DNA from: Streptomyces sp. NBC_01267
Lineage (GTDB): Bacteria > Actinomycetota > Actinomycetes > Streptomycetales > Streptomycetaceae
Assembly (NCBI RefSeq): GCF_036241575.1
Contig: NZ_CP108455.1
Coordinates: forward strand, 2,184,501 to 2,248,500
DNA length: 64,000 nucleotides
Direction of reading: 5' to 3'
Position numbers and translations under genes: made by a program. The number at the start of each line of letters is the position of its first letter. Positions within the stretch are counted from its first letter, which is position 1. Positions 8,542-17,498 of the stretch are shown one piece after another. The notes beneath the pieces were generated by a model, which was not told where the DNA came from, did no database searches, and saw only the letters and a list, made by a program, of their open reading frames with translations.

Positions 8542-9804
8542 GTGAGCCCGACCAATCGCACCGTGGTCGTCACCGGTATCGGCGCAACCACACCGCTGGG
8601 CGGCGACAGCGCATCGACCTGGGACGGACTGCTCGCAGGCCGTTCCGGCGTGAAGCCTCTCACCGGGGAGCGCTTCGCCGAACTTCCGGTCCGTATCGCC
8701 GCCTCCGCGGCTGTCGACCCGAGCGAGGTCCTGGCCCGCCCGCTCGCCCGCAAGCTGGACCGCTCGGCCCAGTTCGCGGTCATCGCGTCCCGCGAGGCGT
8801 GGGCCGACGCGGGCTTCACCGCGAAGGCGGGCGAGGACGAGCAGATCCGGCCCGAGCGGCTGGGTACGGTCATCGCCTCCGGGATCGGCGGCATCACCAC
8901 CCTGCTCGACCAGTACGACGTGCTGAAGGAGAAGGGCGTCCGCCGCGTCTCCCCGCACACCGTCCCCATGCTCATGCCGAACGGTCCTTCCGCCAACGTC
9001 GGGCTCGAACTCGGCGCGCAGGCAGGGGTGCACGCACTGGTCAGCGCGTGCGCGTCCGGTGCCGAGGCCGTCGGGTACGCGGTCGAGATGATCCGTTCGG
9101 GCCGCGCCGACGTCGTCGTCGCCGGTGGCACCGAGGCGACCATCCACCCGCTGCCCATCGCGGCGTTCGCCAACATGATGGCGATGTCCAAGAAGAACGA
9201 GACGCCCGAGACGGCTTCCCGCCCGTACGACAAGGCCCGCGACGGCTTCGTCCTCGGTGAGGGTTCCGGCATCGTGGTCCTGGAGTCGGCCGAGCACGCC
9301 GCGGCGCGCGGCGCCAAGGTCTACTGCGAGGTCGTGGGCCAGGGCCTGTCCTCGGACGCCCACCACATCGCGCAGCCCGAGCCGACGGGGCGCGGCATCG
9401 CCGCGGCTCTGCGGCAGTTGCTCGAATCGACCGATCTGAAGCCGGCCGAGGTCGTGCACCTCAACGCGCACGCGACGTCCACGCCGCAGGGCGACATCGC
9501 CGAGATCAAGGCGCTCCGCCAGGTCCTCGGCGACGAGCTCGACCATGTCGCGGTCTCCGCCACGAAGTCGATGACCGGGCACCTGCTCGGCGGCGCCGGT
9601 GGCATCGAGACCGTCGCGACGGTGCTGGCGCTGCACCACCGCACGGCCCCGCCGACCATCAACATCGACGACCTCGACGAGGAGATCGAAGCGGACATCG
9701 TGCGCGACAAGCCGCGCACGCTGCCCCAGGGTTCGATCTCGGCGATCAACAACTCGTTCGGATTCGGCGGGCACAACGTGGTGCTCGCGTTCCGCTCGGT
9801 CTGA
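8542..9804 (+). CDS. fabF: 3-oxoacyl-ACP synthase II FabF
   Basis: A 420-residue KAS II performing the elongation condensations. The Cys-His-His triad is Cys170 (SACASGA), His309 (LNAHATSTPQGD) and His346 (SMTGHLLGG). The GTG at 8542 is selected: GGAGAAG lies upstream and MSPTNRTVVVTGIG is the normal start, whereas the longer frame reads through the intercistronic hairpin. It is the last gene of the fab operon and is followed by a very strong terminator. Confidence 0.97.
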   Translation: MSPTNRTVVVTGIGATTPLGGDSASTWDGLLAGRSGVKPLTGERFAELPVRIAASAAVDPSEVLARPLARKLDRSAQFAVIASREAWADAGFTAKAGEDEQIRPERLGTVIASGIGGITTLLDQYDVLKEKGVRRVSPHTVPMLMPNGPSANVGLELGAQAGVHALVSACASGAEAVGYAVEMIRSGRADVVVAGGTEATIHPLPIAAFANMMAMSKKNETPETASRPYDKARDGFVLGEGSGIVVLESAEHAAARGAKVYCEVVGQGLSSDAHHIAQPEPTGRGIAAALRQLLESTDLKPAEVVHLNAHATSTPQGDIAEIKALRQVLGDELDHVAVSATKSMTGHLLGGAGGIETVATVLALHHRTAPPTINIDDLDEEIEADIVRDKPRTLPQGSISAINNSFGFGGHNVVLAFRSV

Positions 9805-9816
9805 CACCGCTCAGCA

Positions 9817-9865
9817 CGACGGCGAGGGGCCCGGGGATTCGTCCTCCCCGGGCCCCTCGCCGTCG
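9817..9865. terminator. strong terminator after fabF
   Basis: A perfect 21-bp stem (9817-9837 with 9845-9865) with a 7-nt loop, 12 bp after the fabF stop. It lies between convergent genes, so it can serve both strands. Between it and the next gene, a motif close to CTACGCCTCGAAGC occurs about three times (9897-9985). The last copy encodes the C-terminus of the opposite-strand reductase. Confidence 0.85.
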
Positions 9866-9970
9866 TCGTCGATACCGTGCTCGCCCGGATTCCGTTCTAC
9901 GCCTCGTAGCCGCCCTACGCCTCGAAGCCGTGGTCCCGCGCCGGGTGCCGTCCCACGCCTCTTGGCCCGG

Positions 9971-10846
9971 CTACGCCTCGAAGCTGGCGAAGTAGGACGC
10001 CGCCATGTCGTCGCCCCCGTGCCCCAGCGCTTCGGCCCGCCGGAACCGTTCGCCGCCCGCCGCCGCCACGTCCATCCGGACCCCGGCCGCCCGTCCCGCC
10101 TCGACGATCAGCCGGGCGTCCTTGGCCGCCGTCGTGACCGAGAAGCTCGGCGTGTAGTCGCCGTTGCGGATCGCGTCCGCCTTGAGACGCAGATATCCGC
10201 AGTCCAGCGAGCCGCCCGCCACCGCGTCCAGGAAACGCGCGGGGTCCACCCCTAGGCCCGCCGACAGCGCGAGCGCCTCGGCCGTGCCATGAGTGAGGGT
10301 CAGCACCCAGCTGTTGCAGACCAGTTTGAGGCGGGTGGCCGCTCCGGTGCTGCCGCTGTCGGCGACCCAGACCGTACGCGATCCGATCGCGTCCAGGACC
10401 GGCGCGACCGCTTCGCGTACGGAGTCGGGACCGGCCGCCAGAACCGTCAGCTGTCCGCTCTCCGCCGGGGCCTTGGTACCGAGGACCGGCGCGTCGACGA
10501 AGACGAGACCGGTGGTGCGGGCCAGTTCGGTCAGCGGGGCGAGTGCGCCGGTGCCCGCGGTGGTGGACTGGAGCCAGACCGCCCCGGGGGTCAGCGAGGG
10601 CGCCGCGGCGGTCATCGTGTCGAGCACCGCCGCGCCGTCGTACAGCATCGTGAGGATCACGTCCGCGCCCTCGACGGCCTCACCCGGCGTGCTGGTGACG
10701 CGGGCGCCGACGCCGGCGAGCGGCTCCGCCTTGGAGCGGGTCCGGTTCCAGACCCGCACGTCGAGTCCGGCCCGGCAGAGGTTGCGGGCCATCGCGGCGC
10801 CCATGATGCCCGTACCGAGGACAGCTACTGCGGTGTTGTCAGCCAT
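9971..10846 (-). CDS. NAD(P)-dependent oxidoreductase, 3-hydroxyisobutyrate dehydrogenase family
   Basis: A 291-residue beta-hydroxyacid dehydrogenase. The N-terminal Rossmann motif is VLGTGIMGAAMARNL (residues 8-22) with WNRTRSK for cofactor preference. Substrate-binding segment: DAPVLGTKAPAESGQL. The catalytic lysine is in RLKLVCNSW. The ATG at 10846 gives the usual 290-residue length. The frame remains open upstream into DUF3145 antisense and was not used. The substrate is unknown. Confidence 0.9.
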   Translation of the reverse strand: MADNTAVAVLGTGIMGAAMARNLCRAGLDVRVWNRTRSKAEPLAGVGARVTSTPGEAVEGADVILTMLYDGAAVLDTMTAAAPSLTPGAVWLQSTTAGTGALAPLTELARTTGLVFVDAPVLGTKAPAESGQLTVLAAGPDSVREAVAPVLDAIGSRTVWVADSGSTGAATRLKLVCNSWVLTLTHGTAEALALSAGLGVDPARFLDAVAGGSLDCGYLRLKADAIRNGDYTPSFSVTTAAKDARLIVEAGRAAGVRMDVAAAGGERFRRAEALGHGGDDMAASYFASFEA

Positions 10847-10866
10847 ACGGCCACCGTATGGGGCGT

Positions 10867-11361
10867 CTAGACGACTTGGTGCAGCCAGCGCACCGGGGCG
10901 CCCTCGCCCGCGTACCTGAACGGCTCCAGCTCGTCGTCCCACGGCTTGCCGAGCAGGCGGGCGATCTCGGCCTCCAGGTCGCTCTCGCCGCCCAGTGACC
11001 GCGCGAGTGCGGCGCGCAGCCGGTCCTCGGGGATCAGGATGTCGCCGTGCATGCCGGTGACGGCGTGGTAGATGCCGAGCTCGGGCGTGGCGCTGTACCG
11101 CTCGCCCTCCGCCGTGGGGCACGGCTCCGAGGTCACCTCGAAGCGCAGCAGGTTCCAGCCACGCAGCGCCGAGGCGAGTTTGGACGCGGTGCCCGTCTCG
11201 CCCTGCCAGGAGAATTCCGATCTCCAGGTGCCGGGAGAGGCGGGCTGCCTGATCCAGTCGAGATTGACCCGCGCACCGAGAACACCCGCCACTGCCCATT
11301 CAACGTGCGGGCAGAGCGCGCGCGGTGCGGAGTGCACGTACAGAACTCCACGTGTCGTCAC
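10867..11361 (-). CDS. DUF3145 family protein
   Basis: A 164-residue protein opening MTTRGVLYVHSAPRALCPHVEWAVAG. It matches the actinobacterial DUF3145 family often found close to the fab genes. No catalytic motif is recognised and no function is established. It is probably co-transcribed with the downstream reductase (20 bp gap). Confidence 0.9.
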   Translation of the reverse strand: MTTRGVLYVHSAPRALCPHVEWAVAGVLGARVNLDWIRQPASPGTWRSEFSWQGETGTASKLASALRGWNLLRFEVTSEPCPTAEGERYSATPELGIYHAVTGMHGDILIPEDRLRAALARSLGGESDLEAEIARLLGKPWDDELEPFRYAGEGAPVRWLHQVV

Positions 11362-11653
11362 CGGGACCTCCAGTGCGGTTCGAGGTTCGCCTTCCCCAGC
11401 AGCCTCTCGCCCGTTCTGCCCCGGGGTGCAACAGTAAACAGCATCGGGAGTTAATCTCCTGAAATGGGACAGTATGTGACGTGATGTAATTTATCGGAGC
11501 CGTTGGGTGCGGCGAAGTTGCCACTGGTCGACGGGGAAAAACGTACCGCGCTGCGACGTCACTCGTGTGACGTACGGTCGGTCCAAAGGCTGTTGAACAC
11601 ACAGGTTTCACTCGGCAGGACGCCTGGGTCCGCCACATGGAGGGGGCAGTGGG
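11362..11653. promoter_or_regulatory. divergent promoter region with perfect palindrome
   Basis: A 292-bp gap between divergent genes, AT-richer around 11436-11500. A perfect palindrome with 7-bp arms (ACGTCAC-TCGT-GTGACGT, 11556-11573) is a candidate operator for the SGNH gene. The lipoprotein gene has GGAGGGGG at 11640-11647 before its ATG. Confidence 0.4.
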
Positions 11654-12553
11654 ATGCCGGATTCCCGCCGGATCCGCCGCAGTCGCGGCGCCGTAGCCGC
11701 TCTGACGGCCGTACTTCTGGTCCCGCTCGGAGCGCTGACGGGCTGTGACTCTTCCGACAGTGGGAACGGCGCCCGGTCCGAGTCCGCGCACCGTGCGTCA
11801 CCCTCTCCCTCACCCGCCTGGGACACGCGTCCCCGGTCGGTGGCCGCAGTGGGCGATTCGATAACCCGTGGCTTCGACGCGTGTTCGGTGCTGTCCGACT
11901 GCCCCCGGGTCTCCTGGGCGACCGGTACGGACACCGCGGTGCACAGCCTCGTCTCCCGGCTCGGTGCGAAGGAGAGCTGGAACGACGCGAAGACCGGCGC
12001 GCTGATGGCAGATGTGCCCGCCCAGATCGACAGGGCGGTGGCGCACCGGCCGGAGCTGGTGACGATCATGGCGGGTGCCAATGACGCCTGCCGGACCTCG
12101 GTTTCGCACATGACACCGGTGGATGAATTCCGGACTTCGTTTGAGACGGCGCTGAAACGTTTGCGCACCGCGCTGCCCGAAAGCCAGGTCTACGTGTCGA
12201 GCGTCCCGGACCTCAAGCGGCTCTGGTCGCAGGGGCGCACCAACCCGCTGGGCAAGGAGATCTGGAAGCTGGGGATCTGTTCCTCGATGCTGCGGGACTC
12301 GGACGCGATGGACCCGGCGGCCGTGCGGCGGCGCGACACCGTGCGGGACCGGGTGATCGCGTACAACGAGGTGCTCAAGGACGTGTGCGCCACCGATCGG
12401 CACTGCCGGTACGACGGCGGGGCGGTGTTCGACTACCCGTTCACCCAGGCGCAGCTGAGCCGGTGGGACTGGTTCCACCCCGGCAGGAACGGCCAGGAGC
12501 AGCTCGCGGCCATCGCCTACCGCAACGTCACGGCCGTAAGGCCCCCGGCGTAG
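11654..12553 (+). CDS. SGNH/GDSL-type esterase, lipoprotein
   Basis: A 299-residue exported hydrolase. The signal peptide has a charged start (residues 1-12), a hydrophobic core and lipobox LTGC with lipidated Cys31, followed by a Ser/Pro-rich linker. SGNH motifs: block I GDSITRG with Ser69, block III GANDAC, block V DWFHP with Asp/His. This predicts a membrane-anchored esterase or lipase facing the outside. The substrate is unknown. The epimerase gene follows 10 bp later. Confidence 0.9.
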   Translation: MPDSRRIRRSRGAVAALTAVLLVPLGALTGCDSSDSGNGARSESAHRASPSPSPAWDTRPRSVAAVGDSITRGFDACSVLSDCPRVSWATGTDTAVHSLVSRLGAKESWNDAKTGALMADVPAQIDRAVAHRPELVTIMAGANDACRTSVSHMTPVDEFRTSFETALKRLRTALPESQVYVSSVPDLKRLWSQGRTNPLGKEIWKLGICSSMLRDSDAMDPAAVRRRDTVRDRVIAYNEVLKDVCATDRHCRYDGGAVFDYPFTQAQLSRWDWFHPGRNGQEQLAAIAYRNVTAVRPPA

Positions 12554-12563
12554 GGTCCCGATC

Positions 12564-13538
12564 ATGAACAGCGCGCAGCCGGAACCCTTCGGCCGTCTCG
12601 GTGACGGCACCCCTGTCCACCGGTGGACCTTCGAACGGGGCGGTACGCGGGTGCGGGTGCTGACGTACGGCGGGATCGTGCAGTCGGTCGAGGTGCCCGA
12701 CCGCGCGGGGGCCGTGGCCGATGTGGTGCTGGGCTTCCCCGTGCTGAGCGGGTACCTGGAGCACACCGGCCCGTATTTCGGGGCGCTGGTCGGGCGGTAC
12801 GCGAACCGGATCGCGGGTGGTGTCTTCGTGCTCGACGGACGGACCTGCCGGCTGGCCCGCAACAACCCGCCCAACAGCCTGCACGGCGGTGAGCGCGGCT
12901 TCGACAAGCGGGTCTGGGACGCCGAGGCCGTGGAGCACGGGGTGCGGCTCTTCCGCGTCAGCCCCGACGGCGAGGAAGGGTTCCCCGGGCGGCTGGACGT
13001 CTCGGTGACCTACAGCCTGGAGGAGAGCGGTGCGCTGCGGATCGCGTACCGGGCGACGACCGACGCGCCGACCGTGGTGAGCCTGACGAACCACTCGTAC
13101 TGGAACCTCGGCGGCCAGGGGTCGGGCAGCGCGACCGGTCACGAGCTGCGGATCGCGGCGTCGCGGCTGACGCCGGTGGACGCGGATCTGATCCCCACCG
13201 GGGAGCTGGCGCCGGTGGCGGGGACGCGCTTCGACTTCCGCCGGGCGCGGCAGGTGGGTCCGGGGTACGACCACAACTTCGTGCTCGACGGGGCGGACGC
13301 GGCCGAGCTGTACGACCCGGTGTCGGGGCGGACGTTGAGCGTCACGACCACCGAGCCGGGGCTGCAGCTCTACACCGGTGACCACATCGACGACGGTCCG
13401 TACGGGCCCGGCGCCGGGATCGCGCTGGAGACCCAGCGCTTCCCCGATACGCCGAACCGGCCGGAGTTCCCCGGTGCGGTGCTCCGGCCGGGCGGTGCGT
13501 ATGTCTCGTCGACGGTGTACGGGTTCGGGGTGCGGTAG
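12564..13538 (+). CDS. galM: aldose 1-epimerase (galactose mutarotase family)
   Basis: A 324-residue GalM-type enzyme interconverting alpha and beta aldoses. Family signatures: NRIAGG near residue 83, NNPPNSLHGG (substrate His) near 100, TNHSYWNL with catalytic His near 176, and a C-terminal TEPGLQLYTGDH plus ALETQRFPDTPN. The ATG at 12564 gives a complete domain. It lies 10 bp after the SGNH gene, so the two probably share a transcript. Confidence 0.92.
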   Translation: MNSAQPEPFGRLGDGTPVHRWTFERGGTRVRVLTYGGIVQSVEVPDRAGAVADVVLGFPVLSGYLEHTGPYFGALVGRYANRIAGGVFVLDGRTCRLARNNPPNSLHGGERGFDKRVWDAEAVEHGVRLFRVSPDGEEGFPGRLDVSVTYSLEESGALRIAYRATTDAPTVVSLTNHSYWNLGGQGSGSATGHELRIAASRLTPVDADLIPTGELAPVAGTRFDFRRARQVGPGYDHNFVLDGADAAELYDPVSGRTLSVTTTEPGLQLYTGDHIDDGPYGPGAGIALETQRFPDTPNRPEFPGAVLRPGGAYVSSTVYGFGVR

Positions 13539-13555
13539 CCGGCGGGCTCCCGCCG

Positions 13556-13628
13556 GAGGAGGTGGCACCGCTGGAGGTGGCACCGCCGGAGGTGGCACCG
13601 CTGGAGGTGGCACCGCCGGAGGTGGCGG
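13556..13628. repeat. 15-bp tandem repeat
   Basis: About five copies of a 15-bp unit containing GGAGGTGGCACCG, alternating CT and CC at one junction. It lies just after galM. In the frame of the following small ORF it would read as a repeated EVAPL/EVAPP pattern. Confidence 0.85.
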
Positions 13629-13630
13629 TC

Positions 13631-13735
13631 ATGGACGGCTTGCAGTACCCGTGGCTGCTGGATCCGGAGTCGGTGGACAGCCGGCCGCTTTCCGGGCGTT
13701 CGTGGCGTCGCGCGGAGTGCCTGCCCCGGAAGTGA
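13631..13735 (+). CDS. possible small protein, 34 residues
   Basis: ATG at 13631 with GGAGG 7 nt upstream (inside the repeat) opens a 34-residue frame, MDGLQYPWLLDPES to AECLPRK, ending at TGA 13733-13735. The frame also stays open upstream through the repeat. No family is recognised. It may be a small gene, the tail of a lost one, or chance. Confidence 0.3.
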   Translation: MDGLQYPWLLDPESVDSRPLSGRSWRRAECLPRK

Positions 13736-13787
13736 CGCCGGGCCGTCCGGTTCGGCCCGGGGCCGGCCGGGGGATGGCCCGCGCCGG

Positions 13788-14624
13788 TCAGGACGCGGCG
13801 GGCCCCGGTGCCTCACCGGTCGTCCGTACGGGCTCCGGGGCCGGTTCCGGTTCGAGTTCGGGTTCCGGTTCGGGCGCCGCCACCGGCTCCTCGCCGACCA
13901 GGTCGCGGGCCAGCATCGTCGCCCCCGCCACCGCACCCGGCATCAGGAAGACGGCGACCAGCGGCACCAGGAAGGCCAGCGTCAGCGGGACGCCGAAGCC
14001 GAGCGTGCGCAGGCGGCGGCTCTTCAGCAGGGCCAGCCGCGCCTTGAACTCCATGCCCCGGCGTTGCAGCGCCACCGCTGTCAGCTCCTCCGCGAGGAAG
14101 AAGCCCGAGACGCAGAAGCCGATCACCGGGACGACCGTCTGGCCGACGGCCGGGACGAATCCCGCGGCGAAGAGCAGCAGCCCGTAGAACGTCACCCGTA
14201 CCAGGACGCGGACGCTGTCGCGCGCCGAGACCCACAGGTCACGCCAGAGCGGCAGTCCGGACCCGTGGGCCGCGTAGCCGTCCGACGCGTCGACCCGCTC
14301 CGAGAGCGCCTCGTAGAAGGGATCGCCGATGAGCAGTGTCACCGCGGTGAAGGAGATGACGGCCAACAGCAGGAAGAGCGCCCAGAGCAGCGCCGTCAGG
14401 AAGCCGCGGAACAGCCCGAGCCAGGGGGAGTTCCAGCCGTCGGCGAACGGTGTGGCCCAGGCGGTCACGTCGTCCGCCCAGAAGACGAGCGCGATCAGCG
14501 CGGCGATGTAGAGCACCAGGGTGACCAGGCCGGGCAGCAGCGCGAATCCGTACTGCTTGCCGTGCCGGGCGACCCAGCGATGGCCCTTCACGAGATAACC
14601 GAAGCCCGCCCCGAGTTCACCCAT
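13788..14624 (-). CDS. EI24 domain-containing membrane protein
   Basis: A 278-residue protein with about five hydrophobic segments (residues about 25-50, 70-95, 140-170, 190-215) in the EI24/CysZ-like arrangement. The N-terminus MGELGAGFGYLVKGHRWVARHG is typical. The C-terminal tail is an acidic Pro-Glu repeat (PEPEPELEPEPAPEP), probably a cytoplasmic disordered tail. The ATG at 14624 is used because upstream codons are tandem repeat. CysZ proteins carry sulfate; the substrate of actinobacterial EI24 proteins is not known. Confidence 0.85.
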   Translation of the reverse strand: MGELGAGFGYLVKGHRWVARHGKQYGFALLPGLVTLVLYIAALIALVFWADDVTAWATPFADGWNSPWLGLFRGFLTALLWALFLLLAVISFTAVTLLIGDPFYEALSERVDASDGYAAHGSGLPLWRDLWVSARDSVRVLVRVTFYGLLLFAAGFVPAVGQTVVPVIGFCVSGFFLAEELTAVALQRRGMEFKARLALLKSRRLRTLGFGVPLTLAFLVPLVAVFLMPGAVAGATMLARDLVGEEPVAAPEPEPELEPEPAPEPVRTTGEAPGPAAS

Positions 14625-14658
14625 GGGTTCCAGCCTAGCGGGGTGCACCGACACGCCC

Positions 14659-14778
14659 GTCCGGCGCTCGGATGTCCGGCGCTCGGCGGCCTGGCGTTCG
14701 GATGTCCGGCGCTCGGCGGTCCGGCGCTCGGCGGTCCGGCGCTCGGCGGTCCGGCGTCCGGATGTCCGGCGTACGGGC
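14659..14778. repeat. 15-bp tandem repeat, 8 units
   Basis: Eight imperfect copies of a 15-bp unit (GTCCGGCGCTCGGCG or ending GAT) fill the gap between the EI24 gene and the stop of the SMP-30 gene. Confidence 0.9.
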
Positions 14779-14784
14779 CCGGGG

Positions 14785-15624
14785 TCAGCCCGGGAACGCT
14801 GGCTGTGGAAGCCCCTGTCCGGCGTCCGGCAGGACCAGCAGGGAGCCGGCGAGCGGGTGCGGTGCGTCGAGACCCGCGCGGGCCGTGCTGATGTAGAGGT
14901 CGCGCAGTTCCCGGCCGCCGAAGGCACAGGAGGTGGGGCGCCGTACGGGCAGCGGGACCGTACGGTCGAGGGCGCCGTCCGGGGTGTACCGGCGGAGCGC
15001 CGAGCCGTCCCAGAGCGCCACCCAGACACATCCGGCCGCGTCCACCGCCAAACCGTCGGGGAAGCCCGCCCCCTCCTCGATGGTCGCGAACTCCCTTCGG
15101 TGGTACGGGAGTTCACCGTCGAAGTCGAACACGTCGATCCGCCGGGTCGGGGTGTCGACGTGGTACATGAGGGAGCCGTCCGGGCTCCAGCCGGTGCCGT
15201 TGGAGCAGCTCATCACCAGCGTCCGCGTGACCGTGCCGTCCGGCGCGACACGGCTGAGCGTGCCGCCGCCCTCGGCGTCGTCGTACCGCATGGTTCCGGT
15301 CCAGAGCGCCCCGTCGGGCGCGACCGCGGCGTCGTTCCCACGGCGGCCCGGTACCGGGTCGTGCGCCAGCCACGAGAAGGCGCCGTCGGCGCCGTAGAGC
15401 GCCACGCCGTCCCTGAGGTTGACCACCAGCCCCCCGCCGGACCGCGGTTTGGCGGCGCCGACGTGCTGCCCGGTGTCCAGGACCGTGCGCCGGCCGGTCG
15501 CGGGGTCGAAGGTGTGGACCCGCGAGGAGAGGATGTCCACCCAGATCAGCCGGCCGGCCGCCGTGTCCCAGGTGGGGCCCTCGCCGAGTTCGGCCCGCTC
15601 GCGTACCGCCACTTCCGGACGCAT
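14785..15624 (-). CDS. SMP-30/gluconolactonase/LRE family protein
   Basis: A 279-residue six-bladed beta-propeller. Conserved GEGPTWD (Glu metal ligand) near residue 14, RRGNDAAVAPDGALWTGTM (Asn and Asp ligands) near 105, SNGTGWSPDG near 148, PDGLAVDAAGCVWVA near 200. It is predicted to hydrolyse sugar lactones in the cytoplasm. The ATG at 15624 has GGGGAGG upstream. A longer in-frame version would add a (His-Glu-Pro)n tail encoded by the 15675-15755 repeat and is judged less likely. Confidence 0.9.
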   Translation of the reverse strand: MRPEVAVRERAELGEGPTWDTAAGRLIWVDILSSRVHTFDPATGRRTVLDTGQHVGAAKPRSGGGLVVNLRDGVALYGADGAFSWLAHDPVPGRRGNDAAVAPDGALWTGTMRYDDAEGGGTLSRVAPDGTVTRTLVMSCSNGTGWSPDGSLMYHVDTPTRRIDVFDFDGELPYHRREFATIEEGAGFPDGLAVDAAGCVWVALWDGSALRRYTPDGALDRTVPLPVRRPTSCAFGGRELRDLYISTARAGLDAPHPLAGSLLVLPDAGQGLPQPAFPG

Positions 15625-15674
15625 CACGCTGCCCGCCTCCCCTGTTCCACTGCTCTGCCCGTTCCACTTGTGCT

Positions 15675-15755
15675 GCTCGTACGGCTCGTGCGGCTCGTGC
15701 GGCTCGTGCGGCTCGTGCGGCTCGTGCGGCTCGTGCGGCTCGTGCGGCTCGTGCT
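15675..15755. repeat. 9-bp tandem repeat, 9 units
   Basis: Nine head-to-tail copies of GCTCGTGCG (first and last slightly changed) upstream of the SMP-30 gene. On the minus strand the repeat is open and would read HEPHEP. It is 9 bp long, so frame is kept whatever the copy number. Confidence 0.92.
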
Positions 15756-15793
15756 GCGGAGCGAACACAACGTACGCGCCGGGCAGCACGCGC

Positions 15794-15831
15794 GGAGGGC
15801 CGCACCCCGCCCGAGCGGAATGCGGCCCTCC
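15794..15831 (-). terminator. probable terminator downstream of ohr
   Basis: An 11-bp GC-rich stem (15794-15804 with 15821-15831), 46 bp beyond the ohr stop on the minus strand. No U-tract, as is usual in Streptomyces. Confidence 0.55.
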
Positions 15832-15877
15832 CAGGGTCCGTCCGGCCGACGGCCCGACGGCCCTGCGCGCAGCCGGG

Positions 15878-16306
<429 letters not shown>

Positions 16307-16369
16307 GAGGTTCCTTCTGTTGTGTACGCCGCGGCTCGCGCCCACGACCGCGACGGCCTGGGAGTGAGA

Positions 16370-17389
16370 CTACTGGTTGACCGCGACGATCATCTTCCCG
16401 GTGTTCTCCCCGCGCAGCATGCCGAGGAACGCCTCGACGCCCTGCTCGACGCCCTCGACCACCGTCTCCTCGTACTTCAGCTCGCCGGAGGCGATCCAGC
16501 CCGCGACGTCCTTGACGAACTGCGGCTGGAGCGCGGCGTGGTCGTTGACGAGCATGCCCTGGAGCCGCAGCCGCTTGCCGATGATCAGGGCCATGTTGCG
16601 CGGGCCCGGCGTCGGCTCGGTGTTGTTGTAGGCCGCGATCATGCCGCAGATGGTCGCGCGGCCGTGCACGTTGAAGGAGGAGAGCGCGGCTTCGAGGTGG
16701 TCCCCGCCGACGTTGTCGAAGTAGACGTCGATGCCGTCGGGGGCGGCGGCCTCCAACTGCTCGCGGACCGGGCCGTTCTTGTAGTTGAACGCGGCGTCGA
16801 AGCCGAGGTCCTCGACGAGGTGCCTGACCTTCTCGTCGGAGCCCGCCGAACCGACGACGCGCGCGGCGCCCCTGAGCTTCGCCATCTGGCCGACCTGGTT
16901 ACCGACGGCGCCGGCCGCGCCCGAGACGAAGACGGTGTCGCCCTCCTTGAAGGAGGCGACGTCGAAGAGGCCCGCATAGGCGGTGAGGCCCGTCATGCCG
17001 AGCACGCCGAGGTACGCGGAGAGCGGGGCGAGCGAGGTGTCGACCTTGGTGGCGTGCGCGGCCGGTACGTCCGACACCTCGCGCCAGCCGAGCCCGTGGA
17101 CGACGTGGTCACCGACGGCGAACCCGTCCGCGGCGGAGGCGATGACCTCGCCGACCGCGCCGCCGTCCATCGGCTTGCCGAGCTGGAAGGGCGGGACGTA
17201 CGACTTCACGTCGTTCATCCTGCCGCGCATGTAGGGGTCGACCGAGAAGTAGCGGTTACGGACCAGGATCCGGCCCTCGGCGGGCTCGGTCACCGGGACC
17301 TCGCGCAGGGCGAAGTCCGCCGGGGTGGGCCAGCCGTTCGGACGGGCGGTGAGGTGCCATTCGCGGCTCGTCGTGGGGGATGCGGACAT
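16370..17389 (-). CDS. NADP-dependent oxidoreductase, medium-chain dehydrogenase/reductase (PTGR/curA-like)
   Basis: A 339-residue zinc-free MDR protein. The N-terminus SREWHLTARPNGWPTPADF, the MRGRMND segment and the nucleotide-binding AAGAVGNQVGQMAKLRGA are diagnostic of the leukotriene B4 dehydrogenase/curcumin reductase group, which reduces alpha,beta-unsaturated carbonyls with NADPH. The ATG at 17389 follows AGGAGG. It is divergent from a MarR regulator, which is the probable controller. Confidence 0.9.
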   Translation of the reverse strand: MSASPTTSREWHLTARPNGWPTPADFALREVPVTEPAEGRILVRNRYFSVDPYMRGRMNDVKSYVPPFQLGKPMDGGAVGEVIASAADGFAVGDHVVHGLGWREVSDVPAAHATKVDTSLAPLSAYLGVLGMTGLTAYAGLFDVASFKEGDTVFVSGAAGAVGNQVGQMAKLRGAARVVGSAGSDEKVRHLVEDLGFDAAFNYKNGPVREQLEAAAPDGIDVYFDNVGGDHLEAALSSFNVHGRATICGMIAAYNNTEPTPGPRNMALIIGKRLRLQGMLVNDHAALQPQFVKDVAGWIASGELKYEETVVEGVEQGVEAFLGMLRGENTGKMIVAVNQ

Positions 17390-17498
17390 GGGGGCTCGAC
17401 CTCCTGAGTAAAGCTTCACTGCATGAAATATCGACTGCGTTAAACAACCATGCGCCTAGATATTTTAGAATGTCAAGCAAGTGGGTACGATGGTGGGC
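17390..17498. promoter_or_regulatory. divergent promoter/operator region between reductase and MarR gene
   Basis: An AT-rich patch (17405-17475), striking in this GC-rich DNA. It contains a near-palindrome CTAGATATTTTAG (17456-17468) and TAAAGCTTCA on the reductase side. It is the expected binding place for the MarR protein. Confidence 0.5.
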
